Source: Rhodococcus sp. IITR03
Lineage (GTDB): Bacteria > Actinomycetota > Actinomycetes > Mycobacteriales > Mycobacteriaceae
Reading direction: 5' to 3'
Assembly: GCA_001017865.1 (NCBI GenBank)
Contig: LATQ01000001.1
Location: 730,767 to 737,190 of the forward strand
Length of the DNA stretch: 6,424 nucleotides
The notes below the pieces were generated by a model. The model saw nothing but the letters and a program-made list of their open reading frames with translations, did no database searches and had not been told where the DNA came from. Both the position numbers and the translations under genes were made by a program. Positions 1-6,245 of this stretch are shown here, piece by piece. The stretch's first letter is position 1. Each line of letters starts with the position of its first letter.

Positions 1-652
1 TCGCGGGTGTCGGTGGCGACGACGATCGAGCCGACCTCGGCCCGGACGAGATGCGCGACGGCGAGGCCGCCCATGGCCCCGGTGCCGATCACCGCGGCGG
101 TGCCGCCACGGAGGTCGCCTCCGAGGAAGTTCGCGGCCTTGTCGAGCGCGACCGACACGACGGACGCACCGGCGGCGTCGATGCCGGTCTCCGTGTGCAC
201 CCGCTTGCCGAACGCGCAGCGACTGCTGGCGAGTTCGTGCAGGTGCGGCCGGCGGCCTGCTGGGCGTCGGCGGCGGCGTAGGCGGTGCGGATCTGGCCGA
301 GGATCTGCTGCTCCCCCACGACCATCGAGTCGAGTCCGCTGGCGACGGAGAAGAGGTGTTCGGCAGCGGCCTCGCTGTACCGGACGTAAGCGTGCTTGTG
401 CAGTTCGGTGACGGGCAGACCCGAGTGCTCGGCGAGCAGTTCGCTGACCGCGGCGAGTGCGCCGTGGAAGGCGTCGACCACCGCGTAGATCTCCACCCGG
501 TTGCAGGTGGAGACGATCATCGCTTCGGAGATCTTGTCCGACGCCAGCATCTTGTCGGTGAGCTTGGGGCGGTCGGTGTCCGTAACCGCCACCTTCTCGA
601 GCACCGGGACCGGTGCGCTCCTATGCGATATCCCGACGAGGAGAACACTCAC
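1..652 (-). CDS. hemA: Glutamyl-tRNA reductase, 3' part outside window, frame broken by indels
   Basis: HemA reduces glutamyl-tRNA(Glu) to glutamate-1-semialdehyde with NADPH. This is the first committed step of C5-pathway tetrapyrrole (haem) synthesis in the cytosol. The N-terminus ([15 protein letters not shown]) is typical. The catalytic cysteine is Cys50 in STCNRVEIY, and [13 protein letters not shown] (113-125) is a family signature. In the raw sequence the frame fails after about residue 137. Removing one A at 211-212 and adding one G at 228-229 and one at 242-243 (plus strand) gives [20 protein letters not shown], then the NADPH-binding GTGAMGG near 190-196, continuing open to the window edge. 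About 217 residues are present, roughly half the usual length. The start is a GTG whose first bases overlap the rex stop (GTGA), with only a weak SD, so translation is probably coupled to rex. The identity is secure; the breaks are more likely sequence errors than a real pseudogene, because the enzyme is normally essential. Confidence 0.93.
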
Positions 653-1517
653 GGTGCGATCACCGATCCGTTTCTGGTCGCGGCCGAGCCCATCGGACCC
701 GCCTTTCCTGTTGTGGTATGCCGAGCAGAGCTTCGGGTGGACACCCGCGGGATGCCGGCGGGGCGTACGTCGCCGGCAGCAGGACGAACGTCAGCCGTCG
801 CGGCGCGGGGGGTCTCCCCGTTACGCGTGCTGTTGAAGGACAGGACCTGCATCTCGACGGACAGATCGACGCGTCGGATCTCGACGTGGTCGGGGACATC
901 GAGTTCGACGGGAGCGAAGCTCAGGATGCTGCGCACTCCTGCGAGCACGAGCCGATCGCACACCTGCTGCGCTGCCTCGTCGGGGGTGGCGACGACACCG
1001 ATGGTCGCGCCGAGTTCACGGGCTCCGTTCTCGAGATCGTCGACGTGACGCACGACGAGATCGCCACACGTGTGCCCACCACGTCGGGATCGGAATCGAA
1101 GAGGCCGGCCATCGTGAAACCGCGGCGGTCGAAGCCGGGATATCGGGCGAGGGCGCGTCCGAGACTGCCCACTCCGACGAGCACGACGCGATGGCCCCGG
1201 TCGAGTCCGAGCGCTGCTTCGATGCGGGACTGGAGGCGCAGGACGTCGTAGCCGACGCCGCGCACTCCGTTGGGTCCGAGGAAGGACAGATCCTTGCGCA
1301 GTTTCGCCGAACCGACCCCGGCGGCGGCCGCGAGTTCCTCACTGGAGACGATGAGCGTGCCCGCTTCGGCGAACGCACCGAGGACCCGGAGGTAGGTCGC
1401 GAGACGCGTCACAGTAGCCTGTGGGATATCGCGGACCGGAGGGGTGGGAGTGGCACCCTCGCCGGACTCGGCGGTGCCGCGAGCGTCCTCGCCCTGCGGT
1501 GGGTGCAACTGCGTCAC
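649..1517 (-). CDS. rex: Redox-sensing transcriptional repressor Rex, one frameshift
   Basis: Rex is a dimeric repressor that binds DNA when NADH is low and lets go when NADH binds its Rossmann domain. An N-terminal winged helix (about 30-95) contains the conserved stretch [12 protein letters not shown], followed by GVRGVGY. The NAD(H) domain has GVGSLGRAL (115-123) and an acidic residue after beta-2 (LFDSDP). The last conserved part is [18 protein letters not shown]. The raw frame breaks after VVGTRV at about residue 151. Adding one C to the run at 1064-1065 (plus strand) restores [20 protein letters not shown], giving 289 residues. The final 56 or so residues are a polar, low-complexity tail; the Streptomyces protein also has a variable tail. 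The start is GTG with GAGGAG nine bases upstream (1527-1532). It is the first gene of a rex-hemA unit, with a Rex-type operator in its own promoter, so autorepression is likely. Confidence 0.93.
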
Positions 1518-1588
1518 GGTACGTGGCTCCTCGTCCGGCCGGTGGATACACGCCTGGCCTCACGGTGATCCGGGAATTCGTTCACACC

Positions 1589-1617
1589 ACGGTAACCGCT
1601 TGTGAAGCCATGCACAA
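1589..1617 (-). promoter_or_regulatory. Predicted rex-hemA promoter, SigA-like
   Basis: Minus strand: -35 TTGTGC (1617-1612), a 17-base spacer, and -10 TACCGT (1594-1589), which fits the TANNNT pattern. Transcription would start near 1582, giving a leader of about 65 bases before the rex GTG. The -35 and most of the spacer lie inside the Rex operator. No start site has been measured. Confidence 0.65.
1600..1617 (-). promoter_or_regulatory. Rex operator (ROP) overlapping the rex-hemA promoter
   Basis: On the minus strand the site reads TTGTGCATGGCTTCACAA, that is TTGTG, eight bases, CACAA. This is the spacing and half-site of the published Streptomyces Rex operator (TTGTGN8CACAA type). The two half-sites are perfect inverted repeats. 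It lies 83 bp upstream of the rex start codon, and its left half-site supplies the -35 element of the promoter annotated separately, so bound Rex would block RNA polymerase. Confidence 0.85.
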
Positions 1618-1625
1618 AGTTGCTC

Positions 1626-1646
1626 GAAGCACCCCGAATGTGCTTC
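1626..1646 (-). terminator. Possible terminator hairpin after the glutaredoxin-like gene
   Basis: GAAGCAC and GTGCTTC form a perfect 7-bp stem with a 7-base loop. The hairpin begins about 30 bases after the stop of the glutaredoxin-like gene and sits just upstream of the rex promoter. It could insulate the two units. A strong U-tract is missing (the following bases are GAGCAACTTT), which is common for actinobacterial terminators but lowers confidence. Confidence 0.45.
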
Positions 1647-1676
1647 CCACCTGCTGTACGACGAGGACCTGCCGAC

Positions 1677-1965
1677 TCAGCGAGCGAGATCTGCGCGCAG
1701 TCGCGGCTCGTCGACCTCCCAGTAGCTGTGCTCGCGTCCGTCGAGCAGAACGACGGGCAGACGGTCCCGAATTCGGCCGCAGATCGGGATCGGTTGCGGC
1801 AGCGACATCCACGTCGATGCAGGTGACCTCGACGCCGAGCTCCTCCGCGAGCGCCTCGAGCTGCTCGCGCGCCGGACCGCACGCACCGCACCCGGCGCGC
1901 ACGAGAAGGGTCAGGTGATGACGGCTCGCAGAGCCGCTCGTTGCCGATGACGATTGCTCACTCAT
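1677..1965 (-). CDS. Glutaredoxin-like (DUF836) thiol-disulfide protein, frame broken by two indels
   Basis: This small thioredoxin-fold protein of the DUF836/glutaredoxin-like family has a CxxC redox site, CGAC, at residues 26-29. It follows the first beta strand (HLTLLVRAG) and precedes a helix ([13 protein letters not shown]). The raw frame is lost after DPDLR (about residue 63). Adding one C to each of the runs at 1766-1768 and 1777-1778 (plus strand) restores [20 protein letters not shown], with the expected cis-Pro (LPVV), and an end at [11 protein letters not shown]. The repaired length is 96 residues, normal for the family. The start is uncertain. ATG at 1965 has GGAGG only one base away, and GTG at 1983 adds MPHSGG without a clear SD, so leaderless translation is possible. 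M. tuberculosis Rv0508, beside hemA, appears to be the counterpart. Its substrate is unknown. Confidence 0.82.
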
Positions 1966-2031
1966 GCCTCCACTGTGCGGCACGGCCTGTCGAGATGAAC
2001 GTCACACCCGGTCACGGGGGCGACGGCCTCC

Positions 2032-2060
2032 CGGTGAGGGGCGGTATCGCGGGCTAGGCT
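2032..2060 (+). promoter_or_regulatory. Predicted promoter of the HAD phosphatase gene
   Basis: TAGGCT at 2055-2060 is a strong actinobacterial SigA-type -10. The -35 region 17 bases upstream (CGGTGA, 2032-2037) is poor. A start near 2067 would give a leader of about 107 bases, containing an imperfect direct repeat at 2127-2161. Confidence 0.45.
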
Positions 2061-2126
2061 TGGCGCGGGTCGCCCGTGCATGCGGTCGTCGTGTGGGCGG
2101 CGCCCGGAGCGCTGGGGTCACACGGA

Positions 2127-2161
2127 GCCCGCCCGTTTCGACAGCCCCGCCCGTTACGACA
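2127..2161 (+). repeat. Imperfect 17-bp direct repeat in the HAD gene leader
   Basis: GCCCGCCCGTTTCGACA (2127-2143) and CCCCGCCCGTTACGACA (2145-2161) match at 15 of 17 positions with an 18-base period. The second copy ends two bases before the SD (GGAGG, 2164-2168) of the HAD gene. It could be a small local duplication or a paired regulatory site. Confidence 0.55.
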
Positions 2162-2173
2162 CCGGAGGTGCGA

Positions 2174-3161
2174 GTGCCAGGACGTTCGTTTCCCTACGGA
2201 TGGGGCATGGGTGAGACGTGGGCGCGCATCATCCGTCCCGGACGTCGGCTCTTCTCTCGCAAGTTCGGGCCCAGCGAGGAAGAGGTCCGCGCCAATCTCG
2301 CAGGTGAGGCGAGCGCCGATGCCGCCCTCGCGTTGCAGGAATCACGCGTCGAGCCCGAGCCCTCCCCCGACACCGCTCCCGTCCCGCGTGATCTGACCGC
2401 GGCGGCGTTCTTCGATGTCGACAACACGATGGTGCAGGGCGCGTCGATCATCCACTTCGCCCGCGGCCTCGTCGCCCGGGACTACTTCGACAAGTCCGAC
2501 CTGTTCGAGTTCGCCTGGCAGCAGGTCAAGTTCCGCCTGACGGGCAAGGAGAACATGAACGACGTCGCGTCCGGTCGCGACAAGGCGCTGTCGTTCGTGC
2601 AGGGCCGCTCCACCGAAGAACTGCGCCGGCTCGGCGAGCAGATCTACGACGACATCATCGCCGACAAGATCTGGCCGGGCACCCGCGCGCTCGCGCAGAT
2701 GCACCTCGACGCGGGCCAGCAGGTGTGGCTCGTGACCGCGACGCCGGTCGAACTGGCCGACGTCATCGCCGAACGCCTCGGCCTCACCGGTGCGCTCGGC
2801 ACCGTCGCCGAGTCGGAGGACGGCGTCTTCACCGGCCGCCTCGTCGGCGACATCCTGCACGGTCTCGGCAAGGCGCACGCAGTGCGGGCCCTCGCGATCC
2901 GCGAGGGTCTGAATCTCAAGCGGTGTACGGCCTATTCGGACAGCCACAACGACGTGCCGATGCTCTCGGTGGTCGGCACGGCCGTCGCGATCAATCCCGA
3001 TCCGGATCTACGGCAGGTCGCCCGCACACGCGTGGGAGATCCGCGACTTCCGGACGGCGCGCAAGGCCGCGAAGGTCGGGGTGCCGACGGCGCTCGGTCT
3101 GGGTGCCGCGGGTGGTGCCGTCGCGGTCCTCGTGGGTCGCCGCCGCGATCGAGCGGCCTGA
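2174..3161 (+). CDS. HAD-IB family phosphatase (SerB1-like) with C-terminal membrane helix, 3' frameshift
   Basis: The protein is a HAD-superfamily, subfamily IB phosphatase. All four motifs are present: [10 protein letters not shown] (nucleophile Asp81, acid-base Asp83); II, LVTATP (187-191); III, Lys233 in [20 protein letters not shown] with acidic residues 256 and 260. The GTG start at 2174 has GGAGG five bases upstream (2164-2168); ATG at 2207 is an alternative. The raw frame breaks near 3023-3033. Two missing bases (or one extra) in the CACACGCG stretch restore [20 protein letters not shown], then a glycine- and alanine-rich hydrophobic segment (about 303-322) and a basic end, GRRRDRAA. 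This gives 329 residues stopping at 3161. The tail helix suggests membrane anchoring with the catalytic domain in the cytoplasm. The counterpart appears to be Rv0505c (SerB1), but phosphoserine is only one candidate substrate, and the lipid-gene neighbour suggests a phospholipid-type substrate is also possible. Confidence 0.87.
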
Positions 3162-3238
3162 CAGTACAGCCGCGACCGAGCGGCCTGACAGTACAGTCGC
3201 GATCGAGCGGCCTGACAGTACAGCCGCGACCGAGCGGC
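3144..3238. repeat. 27-bp tandem repeat, about 3.5 copies, between convergent genes
   Basis: Units lie at 3144-3170, 3171-3197, 3198-3224 and a partial unit at 3225-3238. Each begins CGCGAYCGAGCGGC and continues CTGACAGTACAGY. Unit position 6 alternates T, C, T, C, and position 27 alternates C, T, C. The array therefore looks like a duplicated 54-bp dimer rather than four independent copies. The first unit overlaps the last codons and TGA stop of the HAD gene, and the array fills most of the 93-bp gap to the acyltransferase stop. Being a multiple of three, the array stays open in several frames as 9-residue repeats, which explains spurious ORF extensions. Confidence 0.9.
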
Positions 3239-3256
3239 TCGATTTTCGAGGTGCTC
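3232..3256. terminator. Possible terminator hairpin between convergent genes
   Basis: GAGC (3232-3235) pairs with GCTC (3253-3256), and CTCGA (3238-3242) pairs with TCGAG (3246-3250). A 2x2 internal loop and a TTT apical loop complete the structure. It overlaps the acyltransferase stop codon and the end of the 27-bp repeat. There is no clear U-tract on either strand, so this is a weak call for bidirectional termination. Confidence 0.3.
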
Positions 3257-4238
3257 AGCCGAGGAAGACGTTCCGCCTGCGTGTGAGCAGCTTGTAGAGG
3301 GTCTGCTGGATCGTCTCGCGCACGTGGTCGGTGACCTCGAACAACACCATCGGATCCTCCGCCGAGGCGTCGTCGTACACGTCGGTGACGATGGGGGTGC
3401 CGAACTCGATGTACCACTTCGACGGCAACGGCACGATCCCGAGCGGGCCGAGCGCCGGGAACAGCGGGGTGATCGGGAAGTAGGGCAGTCCGAGCAGGCG
3501 CGCGAGCGAGGTGAGGTCGGCGATGTTCGGGTAGATCTCCTCGGAGCCGACGATCGAGCACGGCACGATGGGCGCCTGGGTGCGCAGAGCCGCCGACACG
3601 AAACCGCCGCGGCCGAACCGCTGCAGTTTGTAGCGCTCCTTGAACGGTTTGCCGAGGCCCTTGTAGCCCTCGGGGAAGACCGCGACCACCTGGTCCTGGC
3701 GGAGGAGTCGTTCGGCGTCGGGATGGCACGCGAGGGTGTGGCCCGCCTTGCGGGTCACCGTCCCCACCACGGGCAGACCGAAGGCGAGGTCGGCGGCGAG
3801 CATCCGCAGGTGACGATCCGCATGGTCGTGCACGGCGACGGAGGTCATCAGTGCGTCGACGGGGAGCGTGCCGGCGTGGTTGGCGACGACGAGTGCGCTG
3901 CCCTCGGCGGGGATGTTCTCCACGCCGCGGACCTCGACGCGGAACCATTTGTCGAACAGGGGTCGCAGCACCGGCAGGACGACGTTCTCGGTGAAGTGCG
4001 GGTCGAAACCGAAGTCGTCGACCTCGTAGTCGCCGGTCATCCGGCGGCGGACGAACTCGGCGGTGGCGGTGACCTGGTGCGCGAGGGTGCCGCGCAGGTC
4101 GTCGAGGAACCGGTCGGTGCGGCTCATCTGCTCGGGGGTGGGCGGTGGCCCCATCGACGGATGGGGTGTGCGTGTGACCCGTTCGCCGGGACGGCGGTTG
4201 CCGGCGTGCAACGGGATGACCTTCGCGACCTCCGTCAT
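3255..4238 (-). CDS. PlsC-type lysophospholipid/glycerolipid acyltransferase
   Basis: The 327-residue protein belongs to the PlsC/LPLAT acyltransferase superfamily, which moves an acyl group from acyl-CoA or acyl-ACP to a glycerolipid hydroxyl at the inner membrane face. Block I is NHAGTLPVD at 120-128, with the His followed by Asp after six residues; the classic form has four, as in the divergent MGAT/DGAT-like branch. Block III is FPEGYKG (188-194), and [13 protein letters not shown] (225-237) fits block IV. There is no obvious membrane helix, and the N-terminal 60 residues are polar. I chose ATG at 4238 because GAGGGAG lies five bases upstream (4244-4250) and the codon overlaps the SDR stop as ATGA. 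An in-frame N-terminal extension to 4418 would run through SDR coding sequence and is rejected. It is co-transcribed with the SDR, as in M. tuberculosis Rv0501-Rv0502. The acceptor lipid is unknown. Confidence 0.88.
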   Translation of the reverse strand: MTEVAKVIPLHAGNRRPGERVTRTPHPSMGPPPTPEQMSRTDRFLDDLRGTLAHQVTATAEFVRRRMTGDYEVDDFGFDPHFTENVVLPVLRPLFDKWFRVEVRGVENIPAEGSALVVANHAGTLPVDALMTSVAVHDHADRHLRMLAADLAFGLPVVGTVTRKAGHTLACHPDAERLLRQDQVVAVFPEGYKGLGKPFKERYKLQRFGRGGFVSAALRTQAPIVPCSIVGSEEIYPNIADLTSLARLLGLPYFPITPLFPALGPLGIVPLPSKWYIEFGTPIVTDVYDDASAEDPMVLFEVTDHVRETIQQTLYKLLTRRRNVFLG

Positions 4239-5341
4239 CGCGTCTCCCTCGTCTCTCCGAGCACGGAGAGCGCCATCGACTCGGCCTTGTCCACCCATTC
4301 GGTCTTCACGATGCGGGTGAGGGCGAGGCCCCGGGCGAAATCGTCGAGCGCTTCTCTCGTGGTCCAGCGTGGTTCGAATCCGAACTCGTTGCGCATGCGC
4401 GTGGTGTCGAGTCCGCATCCGAAATGGAAATAGTCGAGTTCTTCCTTGGTGAAGGAGTTCATCACCGAACCCATGAGTGCGTGCCCGACCGTGCGGAACA
4501 GCGCATAGGGCATCGGCACCGTCATGCCCCCGGCCCGGCGTACTGCCTGGGTCATCATGACGATCCCTTCACCGGCGATGTTGTACGTCCCGGGCGGTCC
4601 GGCGACGACCGCGTGTTCGAGCGCACCGAGCGCGTCCTCCTCGTGCAGCAACTGCAGTCGCGCGTCGCGGCCGAGCACGTTGGGGACGAGCGGGGAGGTG
4701 AGATAACTCGACACCGAGCCGGGCAGCCGGGTCCCCACGGTGGGGGCGAGCCGGAGGATGGTGGTCGCGAGGTCGGTGCGCCGCCGGGCGACGCCGCGCA
4801 GATACCCCTCGACTTCCATCATGTCGCGGGCGAAAGCGCCCGTGGGCCGGCGGCGGCGGGCGCTCATCTCCTCCGTGAACTTCGCGGGGTCCTTGGCACT
4901 CGAGCCGTAGACGACGGACGACGAGCGCAGCACGATCCTGCGCACCGAGGGCGCCTTCTGGCACACCGCGAACAGTTGCATCGCGCCGAGGACGTTCATG
5001 TCCTTCATCGCCGTGCGGCTCCCGGACTTCGGGGCCTTCGTGACGGCGGACGCGTGGACGACGGTGTCGACGTCCATGTTGCGGATGATCTTGCCGATGA
5101 GAGGGTTGCGGATGTCGGCGAGCACGAATTCGGCCCGGCCCATGCGTCGGAGCATGTCCTTCGACGGCGACTGGGTGTCGACGCCGATCACCCGCTCGAT
5201 GTCCGGATTCTGGGCGAGCCTGGTGACGAGGAAACCACCCAGGAACCGACTCGCTCCGGTGACCAGCACGACTCGTGGACGTGCCACTTCGTGCCCCTGC
5301 GAAACCACTCGTGAAACCCCCTGCTGCACCACACGCGTCAT
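4235..5341 (-). CDS. NAD-dependent epimerase/dehydratase family protein (extended SDR, GalE2-like)
   Basis: This is an extended short-chain dehydrogenase/reductase of 368 residues. VVLVTGASRFLGG (24-36) is the Rossmann glycine motif, Asp55 ends beta-2 (IGVDTQ), ADIRNP (75-80) and VVHASA (94-99) follow, and SSSVVYG (140-146) carries the active-site Ser and Tyr. The usual Lys four residues after that Tyr is absent: Tyr145 is followed by GSSAK, with Lys at +5. Activity may therefore differ from true UDP-glucose epimerases. KDMLRRMGRAEFV and DARLQLLHEEDALGALE match Rv0501 (GalE2) as I remember it. The N-terminus is uncertain. ATG at 5341 has no good SD, whereas GTG at 5287 has AGGGG six bases upstream and would start at VARPRVVLVTG, right before the fold. 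The gene overlaps the acyltransferase by ATGA, so the two products probably act in one envelope or lipid process. The substrate cannot be read from sequence. Confidence 0.88.
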   Translation of the reverse strand: MTRVVQQGVSRVVSQGHEVARPRVVLVTGASRFLGGFLVTRLAQNPDIERVIGVDTQSPSKDMLRRMGRAEFVLADIRNPLIGKIIRNMDVDTVVHASAVTKAPKSGSRTAMKDMNVLGAMQLFAVCQKAPSVRRIVLRSSSVVYGSSAKDPAKFTEEMSARRRRPTGAFARDMMEVEGYLRGVARRRTDLATTILRLAPTVGTRLPGSVSSYLTSPLVPNVLGRDARLQLLHEEDALGALEHAVVAGPPGTYNIAGEGIVMMTQAVRRAGGMTVPMPYALFRTVGHALMGSVMNSFTKEELDYFHFGCGLDTTRMRNEFGFEPRWTTREALDDFARGLALTRIVKTEWVDKAESMALSVLGETRETR

Positions 5342-5375
5342 CGGTCACATTCGCCCCGACGCGGTATGCCGTCCC

Positions 5376-5404
5376 ACAATACGGCCACTTCGCTGCCATC
5401 GCAC
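5376..5404 (-). promoter_or_regulatory. Candidate promoter of the SDR-acyltransferase operon
   Basis: Minus strand TATTGT (5381-5376) fits a -10, with GTGCGA (5404-5399) 17 bases upstream as a poor -35. It lies in the 105-bp gap between the bS22 terminator and the SDR. The predicted start near 5369 would serve either SDR start codon. The call rests mainly on position. Confidence 0.3.
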
Positions 5405-5446
5405 GACTCGCGGGTGAACTTTCGGGTGTGGGGATGCGCAGACGAA

Positions 5447-5480
5447 CGATGCCCGCCACCATGGAAGGTGACGGGCATCG
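5447..5480 (-). terminator. Strong hairpin terminator after bS22
   Basis: CGATGCCCGCCACC (5447-5460) and GGTGACGGGCATCG (5467-5480) form a 14-bp stem with a single C/A mismatch and a six-base loop (ATGGAA). It begins 14 bases after the bS22 stop codon. There is no long U-run (TTCGTCTGCGC follows), as usual for high-GC actinobacteria. It separates the bS22 transcript from the SDR operon. Confidence 0.8.
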
Positions 5481-5494
5481 GACAGGCGCAGGGC

Positions 5495-5596
5495 TTACTT
5501 GCCGAGTTTACGACGCTGCACTCGGGTGCGGCGGAGCAGCTTGCGGTGCTTCTTCTTCGACATGCGCTTACGGCGCTTCTTGATCACAGATCCCAT
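5495..5596 (-). CDS. Small ribosomal protein bS22 (AURKAIP1/COX24-domain protein)
   Basis: This 33-residue, extremely basic protein starts [19 protein letters not shown] and ends [12 protein letters not shown], with no acidic residues. It matches the actinobacterial AURKAIP1/COX24-domain protein seen as bS22 in mycobacterial 30S subunit structures; Rv0500B is the counterpart. It binds rRNA in the small subunit. ATG at 5596 is chosen because GAGGG (5605-5609) lies eight bases upstream. A longer reading from a TTG at 5731 adds 45 unconserved residues and is unlikely. It appears to be a single-gene transcript with its own promoter and a strong terminator. It is easily missed by gene callers with a length cutoff. 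Confidence 0.93.
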
Positions 5597-5730
5597 GTGG
5601 GCATCCCTCACGTTCCTTGTAGCGTTCCTGCGCACGCCGGTGACGTACGCCTGATGTATGTCGACGCTGGGCCTCGTGGCGACGAGTAACAGCGCCTCAC
5701 GACACCGGCTGGCCGGTACGACGACAAGCA

Positions 5731-5760
5731 ATCCTACCGGGGCGGCCCACCCGGCGTGAA
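5731..5760 (-). promoter_or_regulatory. Predicted bS22 promoter
   Basis: Minus strand -10 TAGGAT (5736-5731) with -35 TTCACG (5760-5755) and an 18-base spacer. A start near 5724 would give a leader of about 128 bases, long for a 33-residue protein. The -10 is good for actinobacterial SigA, while the -35 is only fair. Confidence 0.45.
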
Positions 5761-5816
5761 ACCGAGGTCCGCCCCGGAACGCGACTTCCCTCGCGCACCG
5801 GATCCGTTCGTCGTAC

Positions 5817-5834
5817 CGTCGTCCCCCGACGACG
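5817..5834 (-). terminator. Possible terminator hairpin after the HTH gene
   Basis: CGTCGTC (5817-5823) and GACGACG (5828-5834) make a perfect 7-bp stem with a four-base loop, 23 bases after the HTH stop codon on the minus strand. There is no U-tract. It would separate the HTH gene from the bS22 promoter. Confidence 0.45.
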
Positions 5835-5857
5835 CGCCGATCGTCCCTGTCCGACCT

Positions 5858-6094
5858 CTATCCGACGTCGAAGTACGACGTCTCGAGGTAGTCGTGGACG
5901 GCCTTCGCATGCACGCGGAACGAGCGTCCCACGCGCACTGCGGGTAGTTCGCCACTGTGCACCAGCCTGTACACGGTCATCTTCGACACCCGCATGAGAG
6001 CTGCCACTTCGGCAACCGTCAGGAACTGGGTACCGGCGAGAACCGACTGTCCGTCTTGAGGTTGACCCTTCGACGGCGTGTTTCCTGAAACCAT
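5858..6094 (-). CDS. BldC-type helix-turn-helix (excisionase-family) DNA-binding protein
   Basis: The 78-residue protein has a MerR-like winged helix-turn-helix at about 24-70. FLTVAEVAALMRVSKMTVYR carries helix 1, the turn and the recognition helix, followed by the wing LPAVRVGRSFRVHAKAV and a short C-terminal end (YLETSYFDVG). This is the small excisionase/BldC family. BldC of Streptomyces binds direct repeats cooperatively to control development, and Rv0500A is the mycobacterial counterpart by order and sequence. The first 20 or so residues are polar and probably disordered. ATG at 6094 is chosen for its excellent SD (GGAGG at 6101-6105, six bases away); upstream in-frame starts to 6148 lack one. 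Targets are not known from sequence. The nearby 23-bp tandem repeats (6246-6333) are candidate binding sites only by analogy with BldC. Confidence 0.9.
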   Translation of the reverse strand: MVSGNTPSKGQPQDGQSVLAGTQFLTVAEVAALMRVSKMTVYRLVHSGELPAVRVGRSFRVHAKAVHDYLETSYFDVG

Positions 6095-6117
6095 TACACA
6101 CCTCCGGCACGCCCGCG

Positions 6118-6139
6118 CCGCCGGCTTCCCCTCCGGCGG
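6118..6139 (-). promoter_or_regulatory. GC-rich hairpin in the HTH gene leader
   Basis: CCGCCGG (6118-6124) and CCGGCGG (6133-6139) form a perfect 7-bp all-GC stem with an eight-base loop, 12 bases upstream of the SD. It may affect leader stability or translation. No known riboswitch class is recognised. Confidence 0.4.
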
Positions 6140-6163
6140 AACAGACACGCACGTGCTGATTCG

Positions 6164-6193
6164 AGCTTAGCGTGACGAATGGTTCCTGTGCGA
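6164..6193 (-). promoter_or_regulatory. Candidate promoter of the HTH gene
   Basis: Minus strand TAAGCT (6169-6164) fits TANNNT as a -10. The hexamer 18 bases upstream, TCGCAC (6193-6188), is a poor -35. A start near 6157 gives a leader of about 60 bases that includes the 6118-6139 hairpin. Confidence 0.3.
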
Positions 6194-6245
6194 CGATGCA
6201 GCCGGGGAATTTCCGGCGGGCGGCTGTTCGTCGCCACGCTACGCC

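Noticed and set aside
1964..2173. N-terminal extension of the HAD protein to an ATG at 1964
   Set aside because: It would overlap the start of the divergent glutaredoxin-like gene and cross the probable promoter. GTG at 2174 has a much better SD.
2932..3948. 338-residue minus-strand ORF crossing the convergent intergenic region
   Set aside because: It is an out-of-frame reading of the acyltransferase gene, extremely Arg/Pro-rich, and passes through the 27-bp repeat only because the unit is a multiple of three.
3324..4433. 369-residue plus-strand ORF
   Set aside because: It is antisense to the acyltransferase gene, whose motifs are clear, and its Arg/Gly/Asp/His-rich make-up is typical of a high-GC shadow frame.
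4424..5314. 296-residue plus-strand ORF
   Set aside because: It lies antisense to the SDR coding frame, has no recognisable domain, and has shadow-type composition.
5597..5731. 78-residue version of bS22 starting at TTG 5731
   Set aside because: The added residues are not basic or conserved, and a good SD precedes ATG at 5596, giving the family's usual 33 residues.
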